The notes beneath the pieces are model-generated. The model was not told the origin of the DNA, did no database searches, and worked only from the letters and a program-made list of their open reading frames with translations. This document shows positions 1-9,933 of a DNA stretch of 62,500 nt, one piece after another. Each line of letters begins with the position of its first letter. Position 1 is the stretch's first letter. Source of the DNA: Adiantum capillus-veneris (Eukaryota; Streptophyta; Polypodiopsida; Polypodiales; Pteridaceae); the NCBI GenBank assembly GCA_014529385.2, contig CM043967.1:12047501-12110000 (forward strand). Reading direction: 5' to 3'. Both the position numbers and the translations under genes were made by a program.

Positions 1-213
1 GAGAGAGAGAGAGAGAAAAAAAGAGAGAACAAAGGGCAAGAGAGGGAATGGGTTGGAGGGATCATGAGAGGGAGAGAAGGGAGCGGTAGAGGGTATGCTT
101 TAAAAAAAAAACAAAACAAACAAGGCACTAGCAAAATCGCTAATGTTTTAGGTTTTGCTGGAGAGACAGAGGGAAAAGAGAAGAGAATTTTAACGTTATT
201 GAATGTAGAAAGT

Positions 214-293
<80 letters not shown>

Positions 294-461
294 CATGGGG
301 GGGAGAGGGGTGGAGCTCACTCCAGGAAGGGAGGGAGGGAAGGGGGAGAGAGAGAGAGAGAGAGGGAGAGAGAGAGGAGGGGAGGGGGGTAGGGGGTGGG
401 AGGGGGAGACAACGAGAGAGAGACACACGCACAGAGGGAAGACACACGAGAGAGGGGTGGG

Positions 462-504
<43 letters not shown>

Positions 505-700
505 CTTGGCTACTCCACTGGAGGGAGGGGCGGCAATGGGCGGTGGTGGTAGGAGTAGGGGTGGCACATGGTGGTAGGAAGTTAGCACCACTAACCACCA
601 GTGGTGGGCTAGGGTGGTGGGTGGTGATGGTTGTTAAGGGGCGGCAATAGGAGGTAGTGGTGGTGGGATGAAAAAAAAAAAGCTCGCTCCAAAGCTCGCT
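1..700. repeat. GA-rich low-complexity tract and GGTGGT-rich DNA
   Basis: Long (GA)n runs occur at about 1-17, 217-290, 349-378 and 465-500. They are separated by G-rich imperfect GA, and 530-665 is rich in GGTGGT/GGTAGTGG. Open frames across this stretch are Arg-Glu or Ser-Leu repeats produced by the dinucleotide and are not genes. It directly precedes the polypurine tract of the LTR at 750, so part of it could be the 3' internal end of a retrotransposon. No protein domain is visible. Confidence 0.9.
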
Positions 701-736
701 TCGTTGAGCTCGCTCTTTAACCTTCCCCCACAGGCA

Positions 737-749
737 AGGAGGGGGGGAA
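737..749 (+). other. Polypurine tract before a plus-strand 3' LTR
   Basis: A purine-only run (AAGGAGGGGGGGAA type) ends immediately before TGTTAGCAG at 750. This is the usual junction of a polypurine tract and the 5'-TG of a 3' LTR. What is seen is the tract and the TG start. That it belongs to an LTR element is inferred from this arrangement. Confidence 0.55.
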
Positions 750-1140
750 TGTTAGCAGTAAGCTAACACAGACACCATTTTTTGGAGTTCTCTTTGTAAA
801 ACATTTATTATTTTGATAAATCGGGAATATTATAACTCTTATTTTCTCAAATAAACTTTGTAATTAATGAGTCGGGGCTACAAGCTTCTAGATTGTATCA
901 ACCAGTCATCACCCAACTTTGGTAGGACTCCAGATTATTAGTTTTGACCACCGAAAAACCTTGGCTATGGTATAAAAGCCTATTTTTGTAAGATTTTTAT
1001 AAGTTTTGGATAAGAAATACACAGCGTGAGCTAACGGTGCTCACTTCTCTCCTTCTCCCGCTTCCTACTCCCTCTCCGGTTGTCAAATTGCGATTGCGTT
1101 TGTTGCATTGCAATCGCAGGTAAGAGCTCTACGCATTGAC
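750..1140 (+). mobile_element. Start of a plus-strand LTR (solo or truncated retrotransposon)
   Basis: After the polypurine tract the sequence starts TGTTAGCAGTAAGCTAACA, a small inverted repeat common at plant LTR ends. A TATA-like box (GGTATAAAAGCC, about 968-979) follows, and then a pyrimidine-rich stretch (1043-1075). The 3' end of the LTR is not clear. I found no second copy in the window and no coding region upstream, so the family (copia or gypsy) is undetermined. 1140 is an approximate limit, and the LTR could run further. Confidence 0.4.
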
Positions 1141-1986
1141 GTAAGCCATTCATAGTATTTCATAGCTTTTGGCGTCGCCGACCCGCATAAATAAAAATAT
1201 AAGCATAGGCGGGTATTGGGGCATCATTGCTAAGCATTTAGATGAATTCTGGGTCGAAAACGACTAGGTCAAAAATCCACTGCTGTTAATAATCGCGATT
1301 TTGGAACTTGACCTAAAGTGGGGTTTGAGACCATAGGTATGTGTGCTTAGGTCTTATAAAGTTTTCCTAGAAGTTTCGTTATGTTTGGATGTCATTTGAT
1401 GCTATAACAGATGTGATTTGCCAGCCGATGAGCGATTGGCTTTTGGTGATTTCAGCCACTTGAGTGTAACTTGAGTTAGATGCGAGTTGTTAGTTATTTT
1501 CCGAGAGGTTGACAACCTCTTGTAGCCTCTATGCACTAGTTGAGTCAGCTTCGTCCCATGGTTTGACAAATTAATCATGGTTCTCGCTAATACTGCAATA
1601 AGATAGGATGGCGAGGTTAGACATGCGCCCCACACCGTGTTGTTGCCCATGCTACATTGTTTCACGATATCGTGTTGGTGCACGATGCTGGGTTGGTGCC
1701 CAAGGAGGGTTGTTTCTTTAAATTGAATAATTGATTATGAATGAGAAAACCTTTATACAAAGGCTCTGTTGGTGCAGAGGAAAATCCTGTTGTTGCAGGT
1801 CGTCCGTGTGATCAATCGTCGTTAAGTCTAATAAGTAGGATGTTTTCAGTAGAATTTTTTTGCAAAAAGACTGTCTTGGTGATGTTTGAATATATTACTG
1901 TCAGAAGAAAAATTGCATCAGAATTAATTAAGGAATTGCTTGTGAATGTTACACAATATGGTAGTAATTAGGAAACAAAGACAAGG
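1141..1986. other. No recognisable gene between LTR and Gypsy-1
   Basis: This is unique-looking, moderately AT-rich DNA without a recognisable domain. The only open stretches are short (1402-1683 minus, 1741-1971 plus) and lack any family signature. It is the left flank of Gypsy-1, so before that insertion it was continuous with 21055 onward. Confidence 0.6.
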
Positions 1987-1991
1987 GTGTG

Positions 1992-2613
1992 TGTTAAGGC
2001 GGTTACGCCGCTAGCGGAAGCTAAATAGCGAGAACTCAACCAACAACAGAATTTGTCAGACGAGGACGGAGCTTGACCCGCAGGCGCATGGAAACAACTA
2101 GGTGGGTGTCAAATCACCTACTCGACCTTCTAATGACAATCACTACTAAGGAAATCAAATCTAAGTTCTAAAATACGCAAGTGACTGAAATCCGTACTAC
2201 GAACGAATGCTATACGAAACAAGATCTAGAATCATCGAATCGATCTCAAACTCAAGGGGAAGTCTATACACTAGGTAAGAACAACACCCTAAAGACTTGA
2301 ACTGCAAAATCAACCTATAACCACTCCGTGCGGTAAGCGCGTATGAAGACAGGTCGAAAAATACAGGTGACCGAAACTTGACCCCGATGGTACTAATGCG
2401 TAGCTCTACTCGTTGTGGTTCTATAGATATGCTGCACGCTCTATTCCGACACACGAGTTGGAAGAAAACTCACACCGAAGCTCGTAGGAACTTACCACAC
2501 GTAGAAGCCGATAGCGCGCACTCTTGGTATCTGTGCATAGCTCACCGTTGCTAACACAATGGCGGTGTCGCTTCTCCAATGGCGGCCCCGTAGCTCGCGT
2601 AGCAAGGAGATAA

Positions 2614-2683
<70 letters not shown>

Positions 2684-2968
2684 ACACAGTCACGGCGCTC
2701 AAAACTCACTTTGATTAATAATTGAATCCCCCTTAGGTTACAAAACTTTGGCTTATATACCTCAGCCTTGGAGGTGAGAACATCTCTAATTATTTACATC
2801 AGCAGGTGAAATTACGTCGGGATTACAGGCTGGAAACTCAATTGAGTCCCGTTACTTAATGAATGGCTCAAATCAAAATTAATGTCGGAAAGACATTTAT
2901 TACAATCAATGGTTACAAAATGATGGGTGTGAGCAAAAATGTGGTTGTGATCCTCTGCTGGCTCAACA
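1992..2968 (-). repeat. Gypsy-1 3' LTR (977 bp)
   Basis: It is a near-identical copy of 20112-21049. By eye there are three substitutions (near 2141, 2337 and 2537), a 2-bp indel near 2543, and a different (CT)n length: about 66 bp here at 2616-2681, with one interruption, against 25 bp in the other LTR. A TATA-like box on the minus strand lies at 2751-2760. The last extra ORF of the element ends inside this LTR at 2812. Divergence of about 0.3% outside the microsatellite implies a recent insertion. Confidence 0.96.
2751..2760 (-). promoter_or_regulatory. TATA box of Gypsy-1 3' LTR
   Basis: GTATATAAGC on the minus strand, identical to the copy at 20832-20841 in the 5' LTR. A (GA)n tract lies about 70 bp downstream in the direction of transcription. 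In a 3' LTR it could drive readout into the flank below 1992. Confidence 0.6.
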
Positions 2969-4674
2969 CTCCCCCCCTCCGCGTTCATGTCGTCCCTGAC
3001 ATGACTTTTAGGCTTGATCAATAGAGTCCTGTCGTCTTGAGCATCTGCAAATGTGATTCGTAGCGTAGGTTGCCGATGGTCAAGGTTGGGCCGAATATTT
3101 TGCTTTCGTGAGTGTGAAAAGCCGGTGTAGAAAGCTTCTTCGAATGTTTGCATGTGGAAGCTAGGCAAAAACATAATTCTTTGGTATAAGAGATGTAACA
3201 CCTTTGGTGATGGCTGCAATGAAAGATCATACATCATATCCGTCACTGTGTCGGCCGTCGATAGTAGACTCGAGGTCGTGGCTTTATCTGGCGCGAACAC
3301 TTCAATGCATGCTAAGAGAGTCCTGCAGATTTTCTTTAGCATCTGACACGAAAGGTCAGGAGAGCCAGTAAAGAGTTTGATGGTGCCCGTTAGGGTTTTC
3401 ACCATGTAGGCTTTACCTATTCTCTCTCCTGCCTTTGGTCCTGGCATCCTTGGGTAATTAAGCCAATTTGGCTTCTTTTCTGCAATCCTGCCATGCTCTT
3501 TCCAGCTTCTGACTCTTGGCACCGGGCAGAAGGTTGCATCCTCCCGAATCTCCTTTGGAGCCTCTACCAAGTAGATGAGGTAGGCTGGGTATTTGTTCAG
3601 CCAACCTTTCCTCCATCTAGGTTGAGAATCTACAATCTTCTTTGATTGTTCATCTTTTGTGATGTCGCCTTCGTAAAGAGCGACATACTGCTCCTCCTCT
3701 ATTCTCTTTTTCGTCTTTATCACTTCAAATTTCATCAGAGGGAAAGGCAGGCTGGGTTGCATCCACTCTTCATGGAGCACTTTTGTGTCTAACCCTTGAA
3801 GTCTAATGGAGATGAGGAGTCTCCTTTCCCATTCCATTTCCGCCTTGGCACTTTCCTCTGTTGACTTTTCTATTTGGTCCTGGAGCCTTTGTTCTTCTTC
3901 TTCAGAGATTCCTGAAGTTGAGGCCACTTCTTGAACTGGGGCTGGATCTTCAATTGTGGTTGCCTCTCCAGTTTCTGGTAGCTCTATGGCTGCTCCCCCT
4001 GCTTCTTCTTGTGGTGGCTCTGTTTCTCTTCTTTGTTGCTCTTGGAGCTGTTTGCGGAGGGCCTCATTTTCTGTCCTTAGTGTTTGGTTTTCTGATGTGA
4101 GCCTCTCCTCTGCAGCCAATGATCCCTCCGCCATGTGCAATCTTTGCACTTGCTCTAACCTCAGCTCTCTTTGCAGACTTCTGACCTGATCTTCCAGAGC
4201 TGGTACGAGGGCTCCCTCTTGTTCTGTTCCTGCTCTGCTAGCTCTAGGGGTGGTCCTGAGTCTCATGATTGTCCTTTCTTGAAGTTCGACTCTTTCCCTT
4301 AGCTCAATGAGCTCATCCTTGGCTGCCTCCAGCTCATCTTCTATTCGCTCCTTTGCTTCCTGTGAACTTGTTACCTCTCTTGAAGCTTCGGCTAGTTGGA
4401 GTATCAAGCCGTCTCTCTCGTTTTCTGCGTCGTAGAGTGATGCTTTATGACTTTCAGATTCAGTCATAGCATTCTCTAACTTCTTCTGCAACTCTGCTTC
4501 CTTTTGTTTTGCTGTCTCAAGTGCTACTTCCTTTGCTCTGGATCTTTCTTTAATCTTGCTGAGCAGTTCATGCACCATGTGCATGTCTTTTTCATCTTCA
4601 TCTGTCAACTTGACAGCTCTTTCTGCCACCACCTCCAATGGCTTCGGCTCGTCCATTTTTTCTTCACTCTCCAT
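2812..4674 (-). CDS. Gypsy-1 extra 3' ORF, coiled-coil protein
   Basis: This 620-residue frame lies between integrase and the 3' LTR, in the same direction as gag-pol. Residues about 20-220 are strongly heptad-like and Glu/Lys/Gln/Arg-rich (repeated ALRKQLQEQ-type runs), predicting a long coiled coil. Residues 220-280 are acidic and Pro-rich. The C-terminal half looks globular, with clustered Trp and Pro (WRKGWLNKYPAYLIYLVEAP region). No signal peptide or membrane segment is evident, so an envelope role is not supported. The frame passes through the polypurine tract and ends 157 bp inside the LTR. It overlaps the preceding segment (4605-4904) in another frame, so the two probably formed one longer protein before a frameshift. 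Function unknown. Confidence 0.6.
   Translation of the reverse strand: MESEEKMDEPKPLEVVAERAVKLTDEDEKDMHMVHELLSKIKERSRAKEVALETAKQKEAELQKKLENAMTESESHKASLYDAENERDGLILQLAEASREVTSSQEAKERIEDELEAAKDELIELRERVELQERTIMRLRTTPRASRAGTEQEGALVPALEDQVRSLQRELRLEQVQRLHMAEGSLAAEERLTSENQTLRTENEALRKQLQEQQRRETEPPQEEAGGAAIELPETGEATTIEDPAPVQEVASTSGISEEEEQRLQDQIEKSTEESAKAEMEWERRLLISIRLQGLDTKVLHEEWMQPSLPFPLMKFEVIKTKKRIEEEQYVALYEGDITKDEQSKKIVDSQPRWRKGWLNKYPAYLIYLVEAPKEIREDATFCPVPRVRSWKEHGRIAEKKPNWLNYPRMPGPKAGERIGKAYMVKTLTGTIKLFTGSPDLSCQMLKKICRTLLACIEVFAPDKATTSSLLSTADTVTDMMYDLSLQPSPKVLHLLYQRIMFLPSFHMQTFEEAFYTGFSHSRKQNIRPNLDHRQPTLRITFADAQDDRTLLIKPKSHVRDDMNAEGGSVEPAEDHNHIFAHTHHFVTIDCNKCLSDINFDLSHSLSNGTQLSFQPVIPT
2969..2980 (-). 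other. Gypsy-1 polypurine tract
   Basis: On the minus strand a G-rich purine run (GGAGGGGGGGAG) abuts the LTR start TGTTGAGCC. This is the expected plus-strand priming site. It also lies inside the open reading frame of the last extra ORF. Confidence 0.85.
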
Positions 4675-5624
4675 TGTACCTTTTGTCTTTTCCTTCGTCC
4701 CTTCCGATCATCTTGTTTTCGTAGGGATATCCCATAAACTGCCTCCAGGGCCTCTTCTTCACTGTATCCGATCGCTACCAGATCCTCATAATCATCTTTC
4801 TTTTGCTGAACTGGATCTATCTCCTTTTCCTTGGTCCCGGCCTCCGGCTTTTCCATAATTTCTGTTTCTATTTCTATTGTGGTTTCCTCCACAATAATTT
4901 CCATCTTCTTCGGGCTTGGTACAACAGTAAAGAGGGCTGATTGTCCTCAGTCATCTTGGCTTTCCTTTGTTTGCTTGCCCGTCTTTCTCTTGAGGTTCAG
5001 TAGACTCATCTCTTTCTTCTTCCCCTTGTCGTCCTTTTGCAGCTCAGCTTTTAAAAGCTGTACTTCCTCTTCAGTATAAGGCTCGACAGGTTGCTGCTCC
5101 AGTATGGCCTCCGACTCCTCATAAGCTCTAATATATTGATCATATTGATCAACATGTGGCCTGGCTGAGCTGGTTCCGACTTTAGTGGGGTCTGGCACCC
5201 ACATTTCTTCAAAGTCCCCCTTTAGAGCTCTTTCCGCTCTAAACTGCTCCACCAGCCTTTCCATTCTTGCGGCTTTTTGACTTTTGGTTTGCTTGGGATC
5301 GGCCTTCTTCTTCACTTTCTTCTTGAGCGGCTCGTCCACAGCCTCTTCAGGTTCTGAAACTATTTCTAGTTTTCGGCGTGCTCTTGTGGACGCCCTCTTG
5401 GATACTTCTTGCTGTTCTTCCTCCTCATCGGCTTCTCTAAGCCACTCATTCTGGGAGGGAATCCGTGGCCCTTGATCCCTAGCTCCAATAGCTTCATAAG
5501 CTATTCTTGTTAGGATTTCTCCTCCTCCTATGTACTTTGGTTCTGGTTGTGCATGGCGATTACTTGCTCGTGGATGTATTGAGCATAATTCACCTCTTTT
5601 GGCACGTTGCTCTTCAGTGCCCAT
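4605..5624 (-). pseudogene. Gypsy-1 extra 3' ORF, middle segment
   Basis: Two stretches share one frame (5624-4947 and 4904-4605) and are separated by a single TGA at 4947-4949. They are highly charged. The first has a basic KKKVKKK patch near its middle that could be a nuclear-localisation signal, and the second is Glu-rich (EIIVEETTIEIETEI). Composition and order suggest a linker between the globular N-terminal part (6261-5528) and the coiled-coil part (4674-2812). The start of the first stretch overlaps the end of 6148-5528 in a different frame, which fits a frameshift. No known domain. Confidence 0.5.
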
Positions 5625-6261
5625 GTGATGGTAGTCGCAATGGCATGGGGTGGTGTAGTATACTTCTGCGGTCTTTTACTGCACACATGGAAAAACTGGT
5701 TGTATAATCGGCAAAGGGTTGCCGCTCGTTGATCTGCCATATCTCCGTAGGTTGTATTTTGTTTCTTTGATCCATAGACCTCTATGGCCTCCCTTCTTTC
5801 TCTGACAGAACTCCCTTTGTTGTGCAGCTTCAATGCATCTGCAATGAGCTGTGGAGTGATCTGTACTTCAACTGTTTCTCCATCCATGGCTGTCAACGTG
5901 GCTTTCCCATCCTTCTGAATGGATGTTGCCAACTCATACACTCTTCTTGTGTCTACACCTGATGGTCTCGAGGTGAAGAACCTGTGTAAGTCAGCCTTTT
6001 CCAGGTATCTGCTGATGTTCTCTGATCTGCTATAATCCACTAATTCTCGTGGGATCATAGGTACATGACCGATTGCCCTTGAGGATCTCTGAAAGTCCCC
6101 TGGTAGATCTTTATTCCCTCTTTTTCTAGTACTGCTTCCTCCACCCAAGTCTTGGTTGGCTTGAGGGTTTCTGTTGGAATATCAAAAGGTTCTGCTTCTG
6201 CAAGAGCATCCTTGATGGTTGGTCTTTTTCTCTTAGTTGCCGATGACTTAGCGGAATCCAT
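5528..6261 (-). pseudogene. Gypsy-1 extra 3' ORF, N-terminal globular segment
   Basis: Two overlapping frames (6261-6055, starting MDSAKSSATKRKRPTIKDAL, and 6148-5528) probably represent one N-terminal region split by a frameshift. The second frame holds a folded-looking region with DLHRFFTSRPSG, VEVQITPQLIADALKL and LCRLYNQFFHVCSKRP. The layout, a short strand-rich part followed by a TP-x-x-I-x-x-ALKL helix and a Tyr/Phe-rich helix, weakly recalls the putative plant transposon protein domain (PF20167) found in other large plant elements. That comparison is from memory and unproven. It begins just after the palindrome cluster at 6428-7435. Confidence 0.45.
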
Positions 6262-6427
6262 GGATCCTGTAACTCCAATTTCAGAAGTTAGCGTCTTTTT
6301 AGTACTGAAAGCCGAAATGAAGCTTTTAACTATTCAAATGACTTGAAAATTGAAACATGAGCTATTCAGGGCCTAAGGATGCAATGTAGGTGAAAAAATA
6401 TGCAAACTGGGCTCAAAAACATGCTTG

Positions 6428-7435
6428 AGACATCATACGCGTATGATGTCTTTTGTGTCAAAATGACTTCATATTGGTTGTGCTTGTAGCTGATAGTGTA
6501 TACATGAGTATCATATGCTTGGATTTGAGTTTGGATCCCATTTGGTCAAGTTTTGGCCAGTTTAGTCCAGTTCAGGCTCTTGGCAAAATTTTGAAAGGGA
6601 AATGGATTTTATGATCCAAATTGGATAAAACTTGGTGGATTACCTTCAAATGGCATGTAGAACACTTCTGTTTGGTGGTTGAAGCCCTGAGGTGCCAAAA
6701 TCACATAGTGAGACATCATACGCGTATGATGTCTTTTAGTGTATTTTTGGACCAAATTTCTCTATAAGCTTGGATTTGGCTTTAGATAGGCTTATTCAGT
6801 GGATTTATCAAGTTTGGATAGAATTTGGACTAAAAATGGCTCTGGAGACATCATACGCGTATGATGTCTTTTTCATCAATTTTTCATGGGATTGGTTCTG
6901 TGGACTCCCATGTGCTAGTGAAGGACTGTTTAACTCAAATCTTGGTTTGGACTTGAATATGTTGGATTTGGGACAAAAATAGGCTTTGTATGAAGGATTT
7001 TCTCTTAATTGGGCTAATGGGGTGATCCACTTGACCAAATGGTTCCAAACTTCATATGTAGCATGTATTAGATATATATAATGGATGTATGATGACAAAT
7101 GAGCATTTTTTGCTCTGTAAGTGCAAATAGACATCATACGCGTATGATGTCTTTTGTGTCAAAATGGTGCTTTTTGGTTCCAGATAGCTTGTAGATGTGT
7201 TAATCAACAATCCTACAAAGTTTCAATGAGTTTGGAGTTATTTTGACAAAATTAGGACCAAAAATCAATTTTATGGCCTACTTTGCGTCTTTTTGTTTTC
7301 CTTGGGTTTTCTAACTCCAATTCTCATGATACTTGGTTCATAGGATGTGATTAACATGTGGAATGAGGCTATGCACTCAAATGTTGAAATGGATGTGAAA
7401 ATCATGCTGTGAGACATCATACGCGTATGATGTCT
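6428..7435. repeat. Palindrome cluster 1: five copies in the Gypsy-1 3' spacer
   Basis: A perfect 24-bp palindrome with core ATCATACGCGTATGAT and outer arms AGAC/GTCT occurs at 6428-6451, 6711-6734, 6846-6869, 7129-7152 and 7412-7435. Start-to-start distances are 283, 135, 283 and 283 bp. Every copy is followed by TTT or TTTT on the plus strand, so the copies are direct repeats with a shared asymmetric flank. Flanks are only loosely similar (GTGTCAAAATG follows copies 1 and 4), while the palindromes are identical. The core contains ACGCGT. The spacer has no credible coding potential. Confidence 0.95.
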
Positions 7436-9065
7436 TTTCTTGAAATGTTGGTCTTTTTGTGCAAAGAATGCTTTGTGCTAGTGCTAGTGCCCTAAGCCCT
7501 GCTAACTAGTTTTCAACTTAAAAAGTCATCAGTTTAGCTAAAAAGCCCCCTTATAGGCATTTCAGTCTCCGAAGTCGTCTTTTTGCCTTGGAGTTGAATT
7601 TCTTCAACTTTTCTTCTTGAGAGTTGCATTTCCAGCTCATTGGATATGTTGTGAAGCCATCCATTTGGTTGAACTTGACTTTGGCTCCCCGTTCTCCATC
7701 TTTCTCCATTTGGTTGCCCGAAAGCGTCTTTTTCACCATCGGTAAGTGAATCAGCTTTCTTTTGGGTTTTGCTTGCAAACATAAGTCATCCATGTATATT
7801 TGAAGCTGCTTGTGAAGTTTCATGTCATTTGGTCGTCAATTTTAGCCGTTATGCCAAAATGACGCTTTGTGTGTCCGCAGCCGAATCGGTTGTTCCGACC
7901 TACTTTTGGTGATCCAAACCCGGAGATACTCCATGGTTGCATTGCCCTCGATGTTGTTAAGCTTCCTGAGAAGTTTTGTGTCGTTCCGACAACTTTTTTC
8001 TGTTTGCCTCTTGCAGGCTCTGTTGACCTAGGGTTTTTTCAGTCGTTCTTTCTCGAGCTTTGAGTGCTAGAAACTCATCTCCTATACTAGGGTAACCCAC
8101 CTCTAAGTTCTTGCAAGGTTTGGTTAGGCGGTTGTGCCCCTACCTAGCGTTCTTCCCCATTCCCCGTCTGCTCTTGTTTCTTGGTTTTGGTGAGTTTTCG
8201 CGACAAAAGTTAACGATAAGCATCAAAAGCTTATGGCAACGAGTCTACCTCTCATGTCTGGTGTCCTCTGAGCTCTCGTAGCAGTCGTAGAAGGCGGTAG
8301 AAGGTCGGATGCTCCTGTGTGCTCTTTGCTCTCTCCAAGAAGGTAATAGTGGAAATGAGCTTGATAGTGAAGTGAAAAATACTTAACTTCGGGCTTCCCG
8401 GATCACTTGTTACCAAATTTGACATGTGCTCCTATCTCGTCGTGAAATGCACTTTAGGATTTGAAATTTCTCAATTTGGACTCCGTTTGACCTGTTTCTG
8501 AGAAATCTGTCCACTTTGCCAAAATTCTGTCATTTCGGGCTTTCCGCAACTTTTTCAGAATTGTACCCATTTTTACCATGGGTTGCCCTTGTCATTAGGA
8601 TCATCACCGTCTATTCTTTTCTTTTTTCCGATCTCATTTCACCTGCTTTTTTATTTTTCTTTTACTTTTATTAAGAAAATCATAAAAAATAAAGGAAAAT
8701 AGCAAATTGAAGCCAAAAAATTCCAAACATACACGATAAATAGCTGGTAACCTGTGTATATGAATATACACTTCTTTGTGATTTTGGACTTGGATTACCA
8801 CTTTTTAGCTCCAAAAACACTCTTATTTAGTGATATTTACACATCTAGAGACCCAAATTCATCATTTGATCTCTTCTTGTTGCAAAACAAGGTATATAAG
8901 GGCATAAATATTATCAATATCCGCAATCAAACATAAAAAATTGCAAAATCATGTAAGACACTGCCCTTGTAATATAATTTTTGTTTTTCTTTGTTTTTCC
9001 CGCTTGTAGCTGCTTTGTAGCTCCTGTATACCTCCCCCCCTCCTAGTCTGAGTCCTCCCGGACGA
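7436..9065. other. Gypsy-1 non-coding spacer
   Basis: No domain-bearing frame is visible. It contains a 23-bp exact copy (7779-7801) of the RT catalytic-site DNA at 12809-12831, on the same strand. An AT-rich stretch (8620-8940) follows. Short minus frames at 7534-7823 are not supported as genes. The spacer separates the W-P-K region from the palindrome cluster and the extra ORF. Confidence 0.6.
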
Positions 9066-9839
9066 CTATGAAGTGTCTGTGGGTGAAGCATTGTAGTTGT
9101 TTTGGTCATAAGTTCCCAATGCAATTGTAGAGCGATGATACAACATTCTTTCCAATAAAGCTGCTCTTTGTTTGATTGAAGGATTGGTGGTCGGGTTTTG
9201 GGTTGGTTTTGGCACTTCGGTAGTAGAATCAGTAGATGGATTCTTCGTTACCTTGTTGTCTTTTTTCACAATCCAAATCTGCTTCCGCTTTGCTTGTGCT
9301 TGCCACAAACTCTTTGCGACCCAAACCTGCTTTGTTCTGTGTGTTGATTTCCTCGCCTTGAAATACCTAGGAGTTTCCGTTGATTGTATTGAAGGGAGTT
9401 CCTGTTTACAAATCTTTGGGATCCAAATTTGCTTGCTGTAGCTTTGTGCCGTCATGAACTTCTTTGGAATCCAGATCTGTTTCACTGTCCTTGATTGTCG
9501 GGGATCACTCTGTTGTCTGGTATTGAAGACTCTGTTTTCCACCTTTGTGTTCTCTGGCACAGCCTTTTTTGGTCTCCATACCAACTTTGACTCCGTTTTT
9601 TTCCAAGGTTGAGCTGTTATATTATTGCTTGTCTTCCTTATCCACTGTTGAGAATTCCTCGTCGAAGAGTAATCCGGTTGTATAGAAACTTTTGGTTGCC
9701 ATTGCTTCTTCTTTTTCTCTGGTTGTTGTTTACCTTTGTCTTTGGATTCTTCCTTTGGAGTTGGCTCTGCCTTTGGTGAACTTAACTGATTGACTTTCAC
9801 CTTCGTATTTGATAAGCACTGATTTAGAACTCCAGTCAA
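9066..9839 (-). CDS. Gypsy-1 W-P-K repeat region (C-terminal tail of pol)
   Basis: A 257-residue frame that is Lys/Gln/Thr/Ser-rich and low in hydrophobics. A short motif of the form (K/Q)-(Q/L)-(I/V)-W-x-(P/A/V)-K recurs at irregular spacing: KQWQPK, KLVWRPKK, KQIWIPKK, KQIWIPK, KQVWVAK, KQIWIVKK. It lies downstream of the second protease-like domain in the same frame as the integrase ORF (12416-9873), and a frameshift patch (9933-9730) lies between them. A shorter version with QIWVPK and LVWVPK is at the same place in Gypsy-2, so the region is a lineage feature. Basic, Trp-containing repeats suggest nucleic-acid or protein binding, which is inference. Confidence 0.6.
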   Translation of the reverse strand: MTGVLNQCLSNTKVKVNQLSSPKAEPTPKEESKDKGKQQPEKKKKQWQPKVSIQPDYSSTRNSQQWIRKTSNNITAQPWKKTESKLVWRPKKAVPENTKVENRVFNTRQQSDPRQSRTVKQIWIPKKFMTAQSYSKQIWIPKICKQELPSIQSTETPRYFKARKSTHRTKQVWVAKSLWQAQAKRKQIWIVKKDNKVTKNPSTDSTTEVPKPTQNPTTNPSIKQRAALLERMLYHRSTIALGTYDQNNYNASPTDTS

Positions 9840-9933
9840 TCATTGCATTGTATTGCTTCTGCCATGGTTGTCCTAGCAATAATGGATGTTGTGTAGCTTG
9901 GTCTTCAACCACGTAAAACATATGAGGATACAC
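9730..9933 (-). pseudogene. Gypsy-1 second protease-like domain, C-terminal half
   Basis: This short frame carries LLLGQPWQKQYNAMIDW followed by Ser/Lys-rich strands. The (I/L)LG-x-P-W...-IDW pattern is the C-terminal hydrophobic-Gly signature of retroviral-type aspartic proteases. Its N-terminal half, with DSGAQANLLS, is at the end of 12416-9873 in another frame. The shift between frames occurs near 9930. The equivalent block in Gypsy-2 is at about 40085-39870. Confidence 0.6.
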